DNA of 64,000 bases. Source: Diogma glabrata (taxonomy: Eukaryota; Arthropoda; Insecta; Diptera; Cylindrotomidae). Location of the stretch: contig OY856188.1 in the NCBI GenBank assembly GCA_963693315.1, positions 214,664,204 through 214,728,203 on the forward strand. The letters are read 5' to 3'. Below are positions 48,372-60,249 of the stretch, one piece after another (within the stretch, counting starts at the first letter, position 1; each line of letters opens with the position of its first letter). The position numbers and the translations under genes were made by a program. Under the pieces are notes generated by a model. It was given only the letters and a program-made list of their open reading frames with translations, searched no databases and had not been told where the DNA came from.

Positions 48372-49085
48372 GTTTTATTTTTTTTATTAATTAGTTAGAC
48401 ATGTTTAGCACACTAAATATGAAGTATTCATTATTCAGACTCTTTGAATATCCGAAGATACCATGTCAACTAGAAAGGAAGGAGATGGGGAAAATGCAAG
48501 GAAAATTTATTTAATTAAAACAATATTTTCAATAAAAGGAAGGCAACTGTACAATACTTACCTGTATTGACAATACTTACCTGTAACAATACTTACCTAC
48601 CTTAACAATACTTACTTACCTTTACAATACTTACCTATATTGTATTGTAATAATAAATAAATAAATAAATAAATAAATAAATTATTTTAAACCATATACT
48701 AATTTTTTTAAATGGCGATTGACATTTTCTTTAAATGTCTGAGGGGCAAATTCATCGGGAAATACGATGCCCGCCTTCATGAGTTCCATAATTTGGCCAC
48801 TCTATTGAAGTAATCGTTCTGGAAGGACGTAGTTCTACATCGAGATATTTTGACAGCAAATGGGTGGGATGACTCTGAAGTTCTTGTTCGTCGATTGTAC
48901 TGCGCACTTGATGGAAGGATATTTTGTATTTCATTTGAAGAGAATTCGCTAGTTATATTTATAGTAGATTGACAATTCAGCCACATTTCTTCGGTGCTGG
49001 AGTGAGTCAAGTTGATCAGTTAGTTCTGTATTATCAATCAACCGTATCGCCTTTCTCTGTACAGAGTCTAGACAAAAGATAATGT
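48372..49085 (-). pseudogene. CR1/jockey-like retrotransposon, ORF2 end and 3'UTR
   Basis: Minus strand, with frame changes: LDSVQRKAIRLIDNTELTDQ then LDSLQHRRNVAELSIYYKY (about 49075-48960); RTRTSESSHPFAVKISRCRT then TSFQNDYFNRVAKLWNS (about 48895-48777); GIVFPDEFAPQTFKENVNRH near 48770-48720. This is the usual C-terminal order of CR1/jockey-type ORF2 (QRKAIRL, RTRxSxxxHPF, RTxxLWNSLP, VFPxxYxxxxFKxxVNxHL). The 3'UTR holds short tandem cttaccNNtaacaata units and a (TAAA)n run at about 48653-48683, then the tail shared with 44688-44890. Confidence 0.8.
48545..48683. repeat. microsatellites: caatacttacct units and (TAAA)n
   Basis: About six imperfect copies of acaatacttacctNN followed by roughly eight TAAA units. 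They lie inside the CR1-like 3'UTR. Confidence 0.75.
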
Positions 49086-49229
49086 GACAAGATAATCTTG
49101 TCAAAAAATAATGTCAAGTGTGTCAAAAAATAATTTCATTTATTTTTTTATCCAATTTTTTGGAAAAAAAAATGTAGCTGTTTTTATGACGTAAATGTAA
49201 TTTAGAATGAAATTGGACATGGAAATTTT

Positions 49230-49550
49230 TAGATTTGTTATAGTTTTTGAAATATTTTTGGAATTTTGAAAAAGTTTGTATTTCTGATTTTGTAATAATT
49301 TTTGCAATATTTTTAGAATTTCGGCAAAAGTTTTAATTTTTGATTTTGTAAGAGTTTTTGGAATATTTTTAGAATTTTGAAAAATTTTTAATTTTTGATT
49401 TTATTATAATTTTTGGAATTTTGAAAAAATTTTCAATTTTTGATTTTGTAATAATTTTTGCAATATTTTTAGAATTCTGGAAAAAGTTTGCATTTTTAAG
49501 AATTATTGAAATATTATTGGAATTTAGAAAAAATTTAAATATTTGATTTT
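49230..49550. repeat. minisatellite-like array, interrupted by an element
   Basis: Imperfect repeats of about 55-75 bp: tttttggaatatttttNgaa, ttttgaaaaagttt, ttgattttgtaataattttt. The array resumes at 50340-50420 after the CCC...GGG insertion at 49551-50337. Confidence 0.7.
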
Positions 49551-50337
49551 CCCAAGTAGGTTTTGCCAGACATTGACATACGGCCAAGCACTGGTCCATT
49601 AATGGTTAACAGTACTTGGCTATTGTTACTGGGCCAATACTAGAACCAATCATCGGCCGATCTATGGTTTACAGAAAATAGCCAGTATATTGTTACCTTT
49701 GAATGGCCAAGCACTGGCCCATGAATGGTAAATATTACTTGGCTATTGTTATTGGGCCAGTACTGTAGCCATGAATTTGCCGATCTATGTCAATTTTTTT
49801 AAATTTCACTAGAGTATTATCCCTTTCAGAAATACATAGTTTGAAAAATTTCACATATAGTTTAGTTATCGCCTTGTCGGTTGAAAGACTATTGTAATAA
49901 AGAAAAGGTTGGTATATGTTTTAATTTATTTTCATTTCTATTTTATTTTAATTATTTTGTAAATGTATAAAAAATATTATTTTATATTTTTTTTAATGGC
50001 GGAGAGCTGGCGGAGTCAGGGCGGTGTTTGTCATTACTCAGCCATTCTTGCAACTGAACCAGTTGTTTTGAATTTTTTTCGTCATTTTTATTTTATTTTA
50101 AGTTAGTTTGTATTTAATTTATTTAAATTTATATATGATAATAATGTATATTTTTTTTATGACCCAGTCTTGGTTGCCAGTATTTGGCCCAAGAATGGCA
50201 ACCATGTATTGTCCGAAGTTATCATCCAGTAAAATTATGTTAATGGCCCAGCCGTGGTTGCCAGTACTCGCCCATTGCTGCATTACTGGCTGCCAGTAAT
50301 GGACCATTACTGGACCAGTTGTACAACCTTGTATGGG
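49551..50337. mobile_element. CCC...GGG element, tactggcc type, copy 2
   Basis: 787 bp, inverted relative to copy 1 and very similar to it along nearly all its length. Starts cccaagtaggttttgccaga, ends gtacaaccttgtatggg. Flanked by TT (49549-49550, 50338-50339). Inserted in a minisatellite-like array. Confidence 0.88.
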
Positions 50338-50649
50338 TTATTCTAATTTTTGGAATATTTTTGGAATTTTGAAAAAGTTTGATTTTATTTAATTTAACAA
50401 TATTTTTGGAATTTTGATTATAATTTTCCGGCAACGTATTGATGTTTCGTGTTAGTTTTGTAATAAATTTTTAAACAGAAATAAAAAATACATGTACTTT
50501 AACAAAGAGTTATATTTGATATACATCGCTGCCCAAAACTAAAAACCATGTCCTCATAAAAGTATTTTGCCGAAAACTATATACAAATCATTAACCCAGA
50601 CCGAAGTCTTGATCTCTCAGAGCTGTGAGATTTCAGCCCATCCATATTT

Positions 50650-50960
50650 TAAAATTAGTTTTTGTAGATAAAGTTTAAAGTGTTATTAACTAGAAATAAT
50701 TTGTGTATTATTTTGAACGTTGTAATTCTGGAAATTTCTACAATAAACCGTTTGAGTTTCTGAAGCTTTTGGAAGAATATTCTAGTTAGGAATATTGTTC
50801 GCTGTATTGTTTTCCTGTTATTGTGGAAAAGTTAAGGAGTTGAATACTTAATAAGACCTGGTGATTGTGCTTACTAATCAGTGATCGAACTCGGAAGAGA
50901 TTGGGAATTACGTTTATCGAATTGAGAGTAAGGTCAATTCGAAGTAAGGTTAGAAAAAAT
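50650..50960 (+). repeat. LTR-like dispersed repeat, copy 3 (partial)
   Basis: Begins at aaaattagtttttgtagata and follows the aataaagt/tgtgtattattttgaacg/leader blocks of copy 1 to attcgaagtaaggtt. The upstream half with the TATA-like box is missing. Confidence 0.55.
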
Positions 50961-51299
50961 TAATTACTTATTAGCTAAAAATGTGCTTAAAGTCATATAA
51001 TATTTGTTTTCCATCATTATTTTTGCACAGTTTCATTTTCTGAAAATAAAATAAGGGAAAACAAAAGCTGCTATTTCAGTATTTTCTTATTATTAGTATT
51101 TCCAACTATATTGATCGTATAAAAATTTATAGTACACCTCACGATGTATTTTTGTAGAATTAGTTATGCAGAAGGTGCATACAGAATAGATTAGAAGAGG
51201 TTGGATTATGATGGATAGTATAGTTGTATGAAAGCCAGATGTAAGGAGAAAGATTGTGTTGCCGTTCGAGAGGGAGGGGCGGAGCCTGCGGGATACCTC

Positions 51300-51497
51300 C
51301 TAGTATAGAATATAATACAGAATCTTACTCGTACAAAAAATGTTGTATGTAATTCAGGAATAAAATACCATTTTTGCTTTCAAGGGTTTGTTGCCTTCGG
51401 CTAACGCGTCGAGCAACAATTCCACTCTCAATCTTAAAAGACCTACTTTACGCCCTCACTACATGCTTAGCTAATTTATATGGTATCGTAGAAAAAA
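51300..51497. repeat. hairpin repeat 4 (shared GCTAACGC tip)
   Basis: The tip at 51390-51417 is gttgccttcggctaacgcgt followed by cgagcaac, with gttg/caac as the innermost stem. The flank ends in tatcgtagaaaaaa (51484-51497), the same word as around hairpin 1. Confidence 0.55.
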
Positions 51498-51819
51498 GAT
51501 TTATTACTAAAAATGCTTTATTCAATATACTTTATTGCCCGGAGTAGGGATTGCAACCTCGGGATTAGCGTTTTATGAAACCCGGGACTACTGGACTTAA
51601 ATTTCTTGAGGTTTTCTCAGCGACAGCTTTTTGTACGTGTACAGGTGTTGAATCAATTTCGGATATCGATTCGCCACATCCGCCCCACGTCGAGTTTGAG
51701 ACAACATGCACTTCGATTGGAAATAGAACAATTTTTTTAGTGCGATGATAAAAGTTTTCTTCTAGATATCTATCTCACACCTTTCCCAGATATTACGAGT
51801 GTCGATGATGTTGTTGTTG

Positions 51820-52251
51820 TTGTAGCGACGGGTTTGGTGCCAATCCTCCGCTCCATGTCCAGGTTCAGGAACTCTGCTTATGCCCTTGGGCGGCACCACA
51901 AATTTTCCTTCGTCAGGTTGGTTTTATTTTTAGGACAATTGAATTACATCGTGCGTCTACATCGTGCGGCGTGCCCTCACCTGCGGGACACCTGATAATA
52001 ATTTCAGGTTCAATTCTGCTCATGTAGTTGCTTAGAATGCGTGACCAACCGGATCTTAGTTGAGCTAGGATGGATCTTGTGCTACGGGGTAGTTGGACCT
52101 CTTCGGCAGCGACTTTTGGTGGCTTTCTATTAAGAACACGATTTGGAGTATAGTTCTTTATTGCGTTTTCAAACCTTTTGGTGTGGAGTACTTTTAAGCC
52201 AGTTCTATATGTAGATTCGTCAATGTTACCAGTAACCTGGCTATCTTGCAA
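51820..52251 (-). pseudogene. jockey-clade retrotransposon, ORF2 C-terminus and tail
   Basis: A minus frame of 112 codons (52251-51913) reads EVQLPRSTRSILAQLRSGWS then RILSNYMSRIEP and CPAGEGTPHDVDARCNS. This matches the end of jockey-type ORF2 (LPRxTRxxLAQLRSGxCxxLxxYxxRIxxxxxxxCPxCxxxPHDxxHLFxC), with the cysteine cluster degraded (C-P-A-G in place of CPxC). Downstream, at 51833-51810, the minus strand has acaacaacaacaac, a tail typical of fly jockey elements. Truncated and inactive. Confidence 0.8.
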
Positions 52252-52855
52252 AAAGCATCTTGCTGTCTTCCTTATGTGTCGATGTTGATAAGGATAGTAT
52301 TGGGAATTCTGAAAATCTGATAGTTAACAAAACTTATCTACTAGACCGCCCAAATTCCCTAAAATATTTCAGTCTTCGAAATTTTTTTCAAGTTTTTCGT
52401 TTCAGCCGTCATTGTTTTTATACTAACGATGTAAATGTTAATGCTCGAATCTTTACCGAAACTATTCAATTCGGTATATAATAAATTCGTTCCCTTTTCA
52501 TTAATGAAACCCCAACAAAAAAATTTGTTTTTGAAGGGGACCAAATTGACTCTTAGGAACAGATGTATAGGTTTAATGTTTAGATACATAACAAGAATCC
52601 TGTAAATCGATTCCAAAGCCAACAGAATATCAAAATAATTGATAGAGCGAAAGCGCCAAAACTTTCGACTATGTTAATTTCTGACAAAAGTTTTTACAGT
52701 GCAATTAATTTGTTTATTTTGCACTAGATCTTTAATCCCTCATATAATTTTTATGCTGATTTTATCGTTACTGACCTCGTAAGGGTCAAATTCGACCGTT
52801 GTTAGCAACTCCTTAAGAAATACCCCAAATCAAGTCGTCAGTCAGGAGTTAATAT

Positions 52856-53440
52856 TGTTATACGATTCTACATATATGCCATGAAATACAAAACAAAATA
52901 TTGTATTCAAACTCAATTTTCAATATACAATATTTCAAAAATAAAATTTCTTAGAAAATGGGTCAAAATATCCAAAATAATTACGTAGAATTTATTGACG
53001 AAAAATGAATTTTCCTATAATATACGAGAAATTTAGGAGAATTATATTTAAGGAATACCTTTTGCAGAATGAGAATGAGTTTTATTTTAGAATTTAGACT
53101 GCGATGATGTAAAGTTAAGTTAAATTAATTGTAAATGAAACGCTGTATCGTTAAAATAAAAATGTGTAAATAGAGGTTTTAGTTTAATTGTGAATAAAGT
53201 TAAAAGTGTTATTTAAGATAAATTTTGTGTATTATTTTGGACGCTGTGAACTGAAAATCTCTACAATCAACCGTTGGAGTTCTTGAAGCTGTTGAATATT
53301 CTAGATGGTGTTGTGAGCAATAGCGGTGTTGAATACTTAATAAAATCTAGTGATTTGCTTACTAAACAGTGAGCAAATCTGCAGAAAGTTGGGAATTTCG
53401 GTTATCGAATTGAGGGTAAGGTTAATTCGAAGTAAGATTG
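52856..53440 (+). repeat. LTR-like dispersed repeat, copy 4
   Basis: Starts tgttatacgattctacatat; shares caatatacaatatttcaaaa, gggtcaaaat, gtgaataaagtt, tgtgtattattttggacgct and attcgaagtaaga with the other copies. More diverged; the TATA-like box is not kept. Confidence 0.55.
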
Positions 53441-53559
53441 AAAAACGTGACAATATTAAAAAACTTCATTCCAAACCCTAAATTATCAAGACACTTTTAA
53501 GGGGGTTATACAACAACAAAAGTTCCAGTCTAGATAACTTGTATTATTCTAAAAACATT

Positions 53560-54110
53560 TTTACCAGAGCTTGTACTTTCTCTAACCATAATTTTCTATA
53601 ATTTTTCTTAAATTTGGTATTTTTCCTTCGTGCTGGAAATTGGTATAGGTCCTCGGGCTCAACCCATACCTAAAAATGAACGATATACGATACTAAAATT
53701 ATAGACTTTACTCCTTTAGTCCTATCTAAAATATATGAGCACTTTAAAAATTCAGATATATCAAAATGTTTGGAAGACGACCATTTGATATTTGATACGG
53801 TTTTCGAAAAATGTCCATGGGCATCTTTGGAAGAGTATACTTGAAGATGGTCGTGAAACGTACGTTATTGCTTTAGAAATATTAAAAACATTTGTGTCTC
53901 ACTCTATTTTTAATTTATATAATAATTTATATTTATATTTATATAATTTTGCAGATGATATTACACTCCACAAGTCGTTCGTCCATATCCTGGGTAAATA
54001 AATTCATGAACGCTTAAATCCCCCAGAGAGACAATGTTATAAATGTAAACGAGAATCTAAAAGAGCTCCTAAGTCAATTAATTTTGACTTATTTAAAAAA
54101 GAAATAAAAA
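53560..54110 (+). pseudogene. non-LTR reverse transcriptase scrap
   Basis: With frame changes, SPLVLSKIYEHFKNSDISKC then LEDDHLIFDTVFEKCPW (about 53700-53815) resembles the RT segment LLPVLSKxxExxxxxxxxxxLEDxxLLxDxQFGFRxxxS. Further on NFADDITLHKSF (about 53948-53985) carries the catalytic ADD box. Next comes CYKCKRESKRAPKSINFD. Strongly decayed; clade not assignable. Confidence 0.55.
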
Positions 54111-54606
54111 TGAAGCACGAGCTTGCACGCTGGCTCTGCCCTAGTTTTAAGTAGCAAGTCAGAAAATTAAGCATATAATACATACAAGATTAACATTTTA
54201 ATCCAAAATTCTCCTTTAAATATATCCACTCCAAATAAATTAAATAACAACTGTAGTCCATGGACGTACTAACTTTTAAAAGAGTGAAGAACGCTTTTTT
54301 GTTATGTAACACGAGTTACGTCATAAATGTAAACGAGAATCTAAAAGAGCTCCTAAGTCAATTAATTTTGACTTATTTAAAAAAGAAATAAAAATGAAGC
54401 ACGAGCTTGCACGCTGGCTCTGCCCTAGTTTTAAGTAGCAAGTCAGAAAATTAAGCATATAATACATACAAGATTAACATTTTAATCCAAAATTCTCCTT
54501 TAAATATATCCACTCCAAATAAATTAAATAACAACTGTAGTCCATGGACGTACTAACTTTTAAAAGAGTGAAGAACGCTTTTTTGTTATGTAACACGAGT
54601 TAAACA
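54039..54606. repeat. exact tandem duplication, 284-bp unit
   Basis: Unit 1 is 54039-54322, unit 2 54323-54606 (the last few bases differ). The sequence from ataaatgtaaacgagaatct to ttatgtaacacgagtta appears identical in both. It includes the end of the RT scrap above. Confidence 0.9.
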
Positions 54607-54609
54607 ATT

Positions 54610-57600
54610 ATTTGTATGAAACCATTTTAAACATAATTTTTTAATCTAAGAACTGTATTTCCACAATTTAAAATATACCATTTCTTCTGAAAATTGATCA
54701 TCCGCCGATTTACTCATGTTTCTCTCAAATCTTACAAAATTTAATGTAGATGAAATTAATATTTACAATTAAACATATTTCAAAAAATTACATAAACATA
54801 ATTAAATTTATATACAAAACCGGACTCCCACAGGAATAACAATATCAACTTATCGTCATAATTGTTTTTTTGTTATGATATTCTCATTCATTCATTCCGC
54901 GCGCGGTCCAGATCAATTTCAAAAATATATAATCGATATTAAGATCATCGAATATAAAAAAAAATTAGTTGTAATTTTTATATGGGAAGGAACCAAATAT
55001 CAACGAAAAAAAAACAAACCAAAAATTGTTGTCTATTTGAAAGAAACTTAAATTCTTTTATTTCTATTCGAACTTGTCGTCGACCCATTTGGAATAAAAA
55101 TATTCAATTTGAATTAATTTTTTTTTATATACATATATTTTGGTTTGATATTGAATTTCGTTTGTAGATTTTTGTCGCCAGTCTTCGAAAATATTTTGTT
55201 AGTTTGTAACAAGGATTTTTTTAAAGAGAAGACAGTGAAGACACAATTACATAATTCCCTTTTTATATAATAATATTATTGACGAATTTTGATATTTATT
55301 TCGACAATATCAACATTTATTTTAATATGAACGTCTAGTGTCAATAGACAGACTAATAGACAACGACGTCAGATATTATGTTGTCATCGGTCGGTTTGGA
55401 GTATAAAAATGTTTGTTACTTTATGGCAAATAAAATTATTTTATTTTCCAATAGAAGTGTGAAAAATTTGCAAATAAGCTTAAAGCTTTCATCGGTAACT
55501 ATTTGATTTAAGATTAAGCATTATATTCAAGGAAAAGTAATTTCTAGGCGCCAATTAATTCAAAGTATCTTTTATACCGTCTCAAAAGTATTTATTACAA
55601 TTTTATTCGATTATCAAAACACAAACTAGAAATGATCCAACAAAATCTGATTAAATGAATGAAAATGAATAATATTTTATGGTTTCAGTTTTCGGTTCAT
55701 TTTTTTTACATTCATATTGTTAAATTAAAATTTGTTCAATTGGAATGATCTTTTTATTTGTCTCAAAAAGTTCAAATACAGTTGTTAAATAAACTGTGGT
55801 GAAATTTGTAAATAGAACTTGCTACCTCGCAAATATAAAATTAGCTTTCATAAAATTGTTAAAACTACAATGTATTGAAAACACAAAATTCTGTATGAAT
55901 GAAGATAAATTATGCAATGACATTTAACAACCTTGTGTTTAGCATATTATGTCATGTATTATGTCATTTAGCATATTATGACAACAATATTTGTTCTGAA
56001 TAATTTTTATTCAAATAACTTATAAAAGGAGCTGTGAAGGCAACTTAAGAGTATTTCATGAATGCTTCCATAAACCCATAATTGTAAAATGCTGTAACAA
56101 CTTGTTTCCCGTTATTCGAGTATATAGTTTAACTTGGTATGGAGATTAAGAGAATAAAATATATGTGAAATACATATATATGTGAAAGTTAAACCCCGAA
56201 GATGTCGTTAAAAGCGGAAATCTACATGGAGTTGTAAACAATTTATCTTTTTTTAATTTTACTTAACAAGTGTTTTTCATTATGTGATATCAGTGAAATG
56301 AAGAAAATTAAATGTGAATAAAGTACATACTCAATAAAAGAGAATCGCAAATTATTTTTTATATTTGTGCATCATATTTTACTTTACACTTTTCCTTTTT
56401 GGAGATAAATTTCGTGAACCGCACAACATCGATCTCTTAAACTGGCTTTAGTTCACTAAGTATATAGTATTTTTGTTGAACACACAAATAAAAGTAAATA
56501 CAAATCTTACCTAGCACATAAATCTGCTTTCTTATTTAAGCGTTGGAATTCTTCTGTTATTTACAAGATAGACAAAATTTGCCAATTTTAAAAGAGTTTC
56601 AAAGAATTTTGCTGACGTATTTATTTATTTGTACTTAAGACTTTGACAAAAAATACTCCGCTGTAACCTCAATCGGAATTACAAATCTGGAGAGCTTACC
56701 TTTTCCTGCTTAAGGTATTTTCTCCTTCTTTGTTTCACTGTTTTTAAGTTGAATACAGTAAAGAAGTACCACAGAAATGTTAAAGAGACAAATATTTCAG
56801 TGAATCAAAACTAATGAACCAAAAAACTCATCACCAAGTTCGTCCCTCCCAAAAATTAAATTTGCTTCAACAAATATCTAAAAAATTCCAATACTAAAAG
56901 TAAAAATCTAAACCAATTATCTTGTTTCGTTAGATAATAAAACAAAAATACACAGCAGAACGATGTTAATAATTTGACAATTTTAATTAATGGATCACAC
57001 CCAAGTTGATATATCCTTATGTTGGGATATTTTCCACAAATGTATACTCATAATATTTAATCCAAAAACAAAATAACAGTATTATATTAATACTGTCATT
57101 TTTTGACATGAAAATTACATAAATATGTAATTGTATTTACAGTGAATAAGGTTGTCATTCTACTTGTCATTTCATGAGATAGTTTTCAATTTTGTGTATG
57201 TCTTTTTTATTTTGTTAACTTTTATCTAATCTCTTTTTTATTTTTATTATGTCAAAATTAATAAGAACATAATTAATAAATTATTCTAATTATTAATTAA
57301 AAGAAAAAAGAGATTGTTGAGTTTTAACTGAAAAGGGTTTGGAAATTTATCTTTTAAAATAAATTAAAAGATGTTGAGATTTTTGAAAATTAAGTTAACC
57401 CCTAAAAAGGTTTTATATAAAAATATAATCAATAAAATAAATAAATTTCATAAATCTTATTTGGATTGTTATACAATATTTTTTTTTTGTTTGAATTGTA
57501 TAATATATATTAGAAGATGTTATTTCATAGATAAATATTGTGGAAAATAGGTAAGGGTGGATAAAAATAATCATGGTTTATATATTTTTTATTAGAAGAA

Positions 57601-57815
57601 AGCATTTTAAACTAAACAAACAAAGAAAAGAGCGCTGCTACATTAACTGATACACATACGTTAGTCTACGACAACGCATCAAATAAATTGTTTAATACAT
57701 TCTTCTTTACTATATATTTTAGAAAAACGAACTACCCGAACAATCTTTGATGAACCCATTGGTCATCAAATTTAAAATATCAACAAACAGCGTCATTATT
57801 TAACCTAAAATATTT
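54610..57815. other. AT-rich stretch, no gene seen
   Basis: Read on both strands without finding a supported exon, RNA gene or element end. Confidence 0.4.
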
Positions 57816-57820
57816 CATTT

Positions 57821-57997
57821 ACACGAAGAAAAAGTTCAGTCGATACAACCTTTTTGTGTTAAACGAATGTTCTCCGTCACAGTGATATCAAATTTTTTTT
57901 CCTTCATTAAAATTCCATGAATTTGATGTTGATGTGACAGGGAAGGTGGTTGGTACATAAGAAGTTGTTGTAACACGATTTCTATTTCTTTCAGTGT
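57821..57997. mobile_element. MITE, CACTGAAAGAAA family, copy 1
   Basis: Ends cacgaagaaaaag and the complement of cactgaaagaaat. Inner parts pair (caacctttttgtgtNaaacg with the complement of tacaacaacttcttatgta). Related to the two copies at 58708 and 59081. Confidence 0.6.
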
Positions 57998-58707
57998 CGA
58001 ACTGAAACCAAACTCCTAAAAGAAAAATCCACAAGTGTTAAGAAAATAAACAAACTATTATTCAGTTACAATTTATAATAATGAAATTATAAATCATAAC
58101 ACACACGATAAAACCACAAACACCTGAATTTCAATATTATTATTTATATATGTACTATAAGTAATTTTTTTCTATTTTTGTTTTTGAATGTCATTGAAAC
58201 AAAGGTGTAAGGGTAAAAACTACCGTTTACAATTTTTATTCTATTTAAACTTAGAAAAATAAAAGTTTAAGTGGATACTTTTTTTTTAAAATTTCCTTTT
58301 CTATATTATTTTTCAAATTATTGGTATGATGGGTTGCGTGAGTGTCAACTACTTAGTTAATATAGAAAATAATAATTTAAATCTATATCAAAAGAAAATA
58401 AACGAAAGCCCTTCAGAATGACTAGACGACGTTTTGGGCAGCGTAACTTACGTATTTTGTGTATGAATTAAGATATAATGGTTTATTTTTTTGCTGTGAA
58501 TATATATTGCTTAAGTTATTATACTTCGTAGGGAGTAGATCTAGCGATAAGATTAAATTCTAATTGAGTTCTAATTAACCAGTTCTATTCAAAAGACGAT
58601 GTGTAGTACAATTTTATACATTTCGATATATTACAAAAAATCAAACAAGATCAAATCTTTTGAGGATTAATTGTAGAAAACGTGTCATTATAAAGACACA
58701 AGTCATG

Positions 58708-58904
58708 CACCGAAAGAAAAAATTCGTTCCTTACAACCTCTTTTGTACCAACCGAATGTTTTCTGCAAAAATAACCTCAAATTCGGTTGTCTTTTCTTCA
58801 AAAAGCAAATTTGAAAAAACAACAACCGAAGTTGAGGTTATTGTAGTAAAAAACATTCGGTTGGCACAAAAGCGGTTGTAGTGAATGTATTGTTTTTTTC
58901 AGTG
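58708..58904. mobile_element. MITE, CACTGAAAGAAA family, copy 2 (best)
   Basis: 197 bp, a long imperfect hairpin: caccgaaagaaaaaattcg with complement cactgaaaaaaacaatac, then acaacctcttttgtaccaac and aaccgaatgtttt on both arms. The flank is TG on each side (58706-58707, 58905-58906). The motif aaccgaat / attcggtt recurs. Confidence 0.7.
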
Positions 58905-59080
58905 TGAATTCTTGTTGATTTACAATTGGTATCCACTGCTAGCAATGCTAGAGTATAATATCAACGTTGATCACACGAGACAAAACAATTGACTAAACCT
59001 GAATCTAATACAACATATTATACCAACAAGAAAATGAAAAATAATTTACTTTCCTTATAACTCATACGAATTGTAAGCCT

Positions 59081-59283
59081 ACACATGAAAGAAAAAAATT
59101 TATCATTCGGCTTGCACAGTTATTATTCGGTCACGATGACATCACATTCGGTTGTTGTGTCTTCAATTCGGTTGTTTTGTGTCTTCAAATTTGGTTTTTG
59201 AAGAAGACAACCGAATTTAAGGTTATTGTGACAGGAAAAATTCAGTTGGCACAAAGTAGGTTGTAGTAACCGATTTTTTGAAG
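59081..59283. mobile_element. MITE, CACTGAAAGAAA family, copy 3
   Basis: Starts cacatgaaagaaaaaaattt; inner motifs cattcggttgttgtgtcttc are repeated and pair with gaagacaaccgaatttaagg. The right end is not sharply defined. Confidence 0.55.
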
Positions 59284-59370
59284 TTATACTTCTTTGCGCT
59301 CGTTGTAAATATTTTGATGGGGTGTTAATCGAGAAACTGCGTCACGCTTGTTTAAGTTATATTTTAACCT

Positions 59371-59452
59371 TTATGCTGTATGGTAATAAAGACGAAATTA
59401 GTAAATCAACCTTATGCTGTATGGTAATAAAGACGAAATTACTAAATCAATC
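59371..59452. repeat. 41-bp tandem duplication
   Basis: ttatgctgtatggtaataaa plus gacgaaatta occurs twice, offset 41 bp, with one difference. Confidence 0.85.
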
Positions 59453-59592
59453 ATATTTTATAATAATAAAACATTATTCGCTTAGTTATCTTTGATCAAT
59501 TTTTTTTTCACTTTTCGGAATTATCATTAAAAGGAATAGTTAATGTATAATGTGACAAACAAATATGTACATTTATATGAAAATTGTGTTAA

Positions 59593-60246
59593 CCCAGTCA
59601 ACACATTTACGTCATTGTGATATCAAAATGACATCACACTAAGTCACGTCTTATGTAAGATCTGGGTCATATATAAGTCATATGTATATCATTATTTCCC
59701 ACTTATTTACGTAAGAGCATGACATAGCAATAATGATATAACTATGACTTAAATGTGATGTCTGTGAAGATATTTGTAACGTTGTTATGATATAAGGTTG
59801 ATATCATAGTAATATAACTTTTTGTTGTTTTTAATTAATTTTTAATTAAAAACAAATTTAACAACAATTAAAAAACAAATTTATAACAAAAACACTTACC
59901 CGTCAGTCATTCATTGGTCATTACTCATTACGTACCTGCTAGGATTCTATAACCTGCTTGGAAGCAATAACTATATATACGCAAAATTTTTCAAACTATA
60001 TACAATTAAAATGGATATACCTCTAGTGAAATTTAACAAAATCATAATAAGGTCATATTTAAGTCCAAATTATGACATCATATCGAAGTCAAATTTAAGG
60101 TCAGTGTGATGTCATGAAAGCATCATATAAATGATACCAGGATATAGTCATGACGAGTGTCATTTTTATGTCAAATTTACGTAACAACTACATCACATAT
60201 ATATGACGTTCGTGTGATGTCATATTTACGTCTTGTGTTCACTGGG
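59593..60246. mobile_element. CCC...GGG element, tgacatcac type
   Basis: 654 bp, starts cccagtcaacacatttacgt and ends tcttgtgttcactggg. Flanked by AA (59591-59592, 60247-60248). Both halves are packed with tgacatcac, gtgatgtcat, tgatatcat and tgacgt words. The middle block (tttttcaaactatata...cctctagtgaaattta) matches the middle of the tactggcc-type element at 41030-41097, which links the two types. No coding capacity. Confidence 0.8.
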
Positions 60247-60249
60247 AAA

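Noticed and set aside
51266..51290. gttcgagaggg, possible tRNA B box
   Set aside because: No matching A box, acceptor stem or anticodon arm; no tRNA gene was found anywhere in the window.
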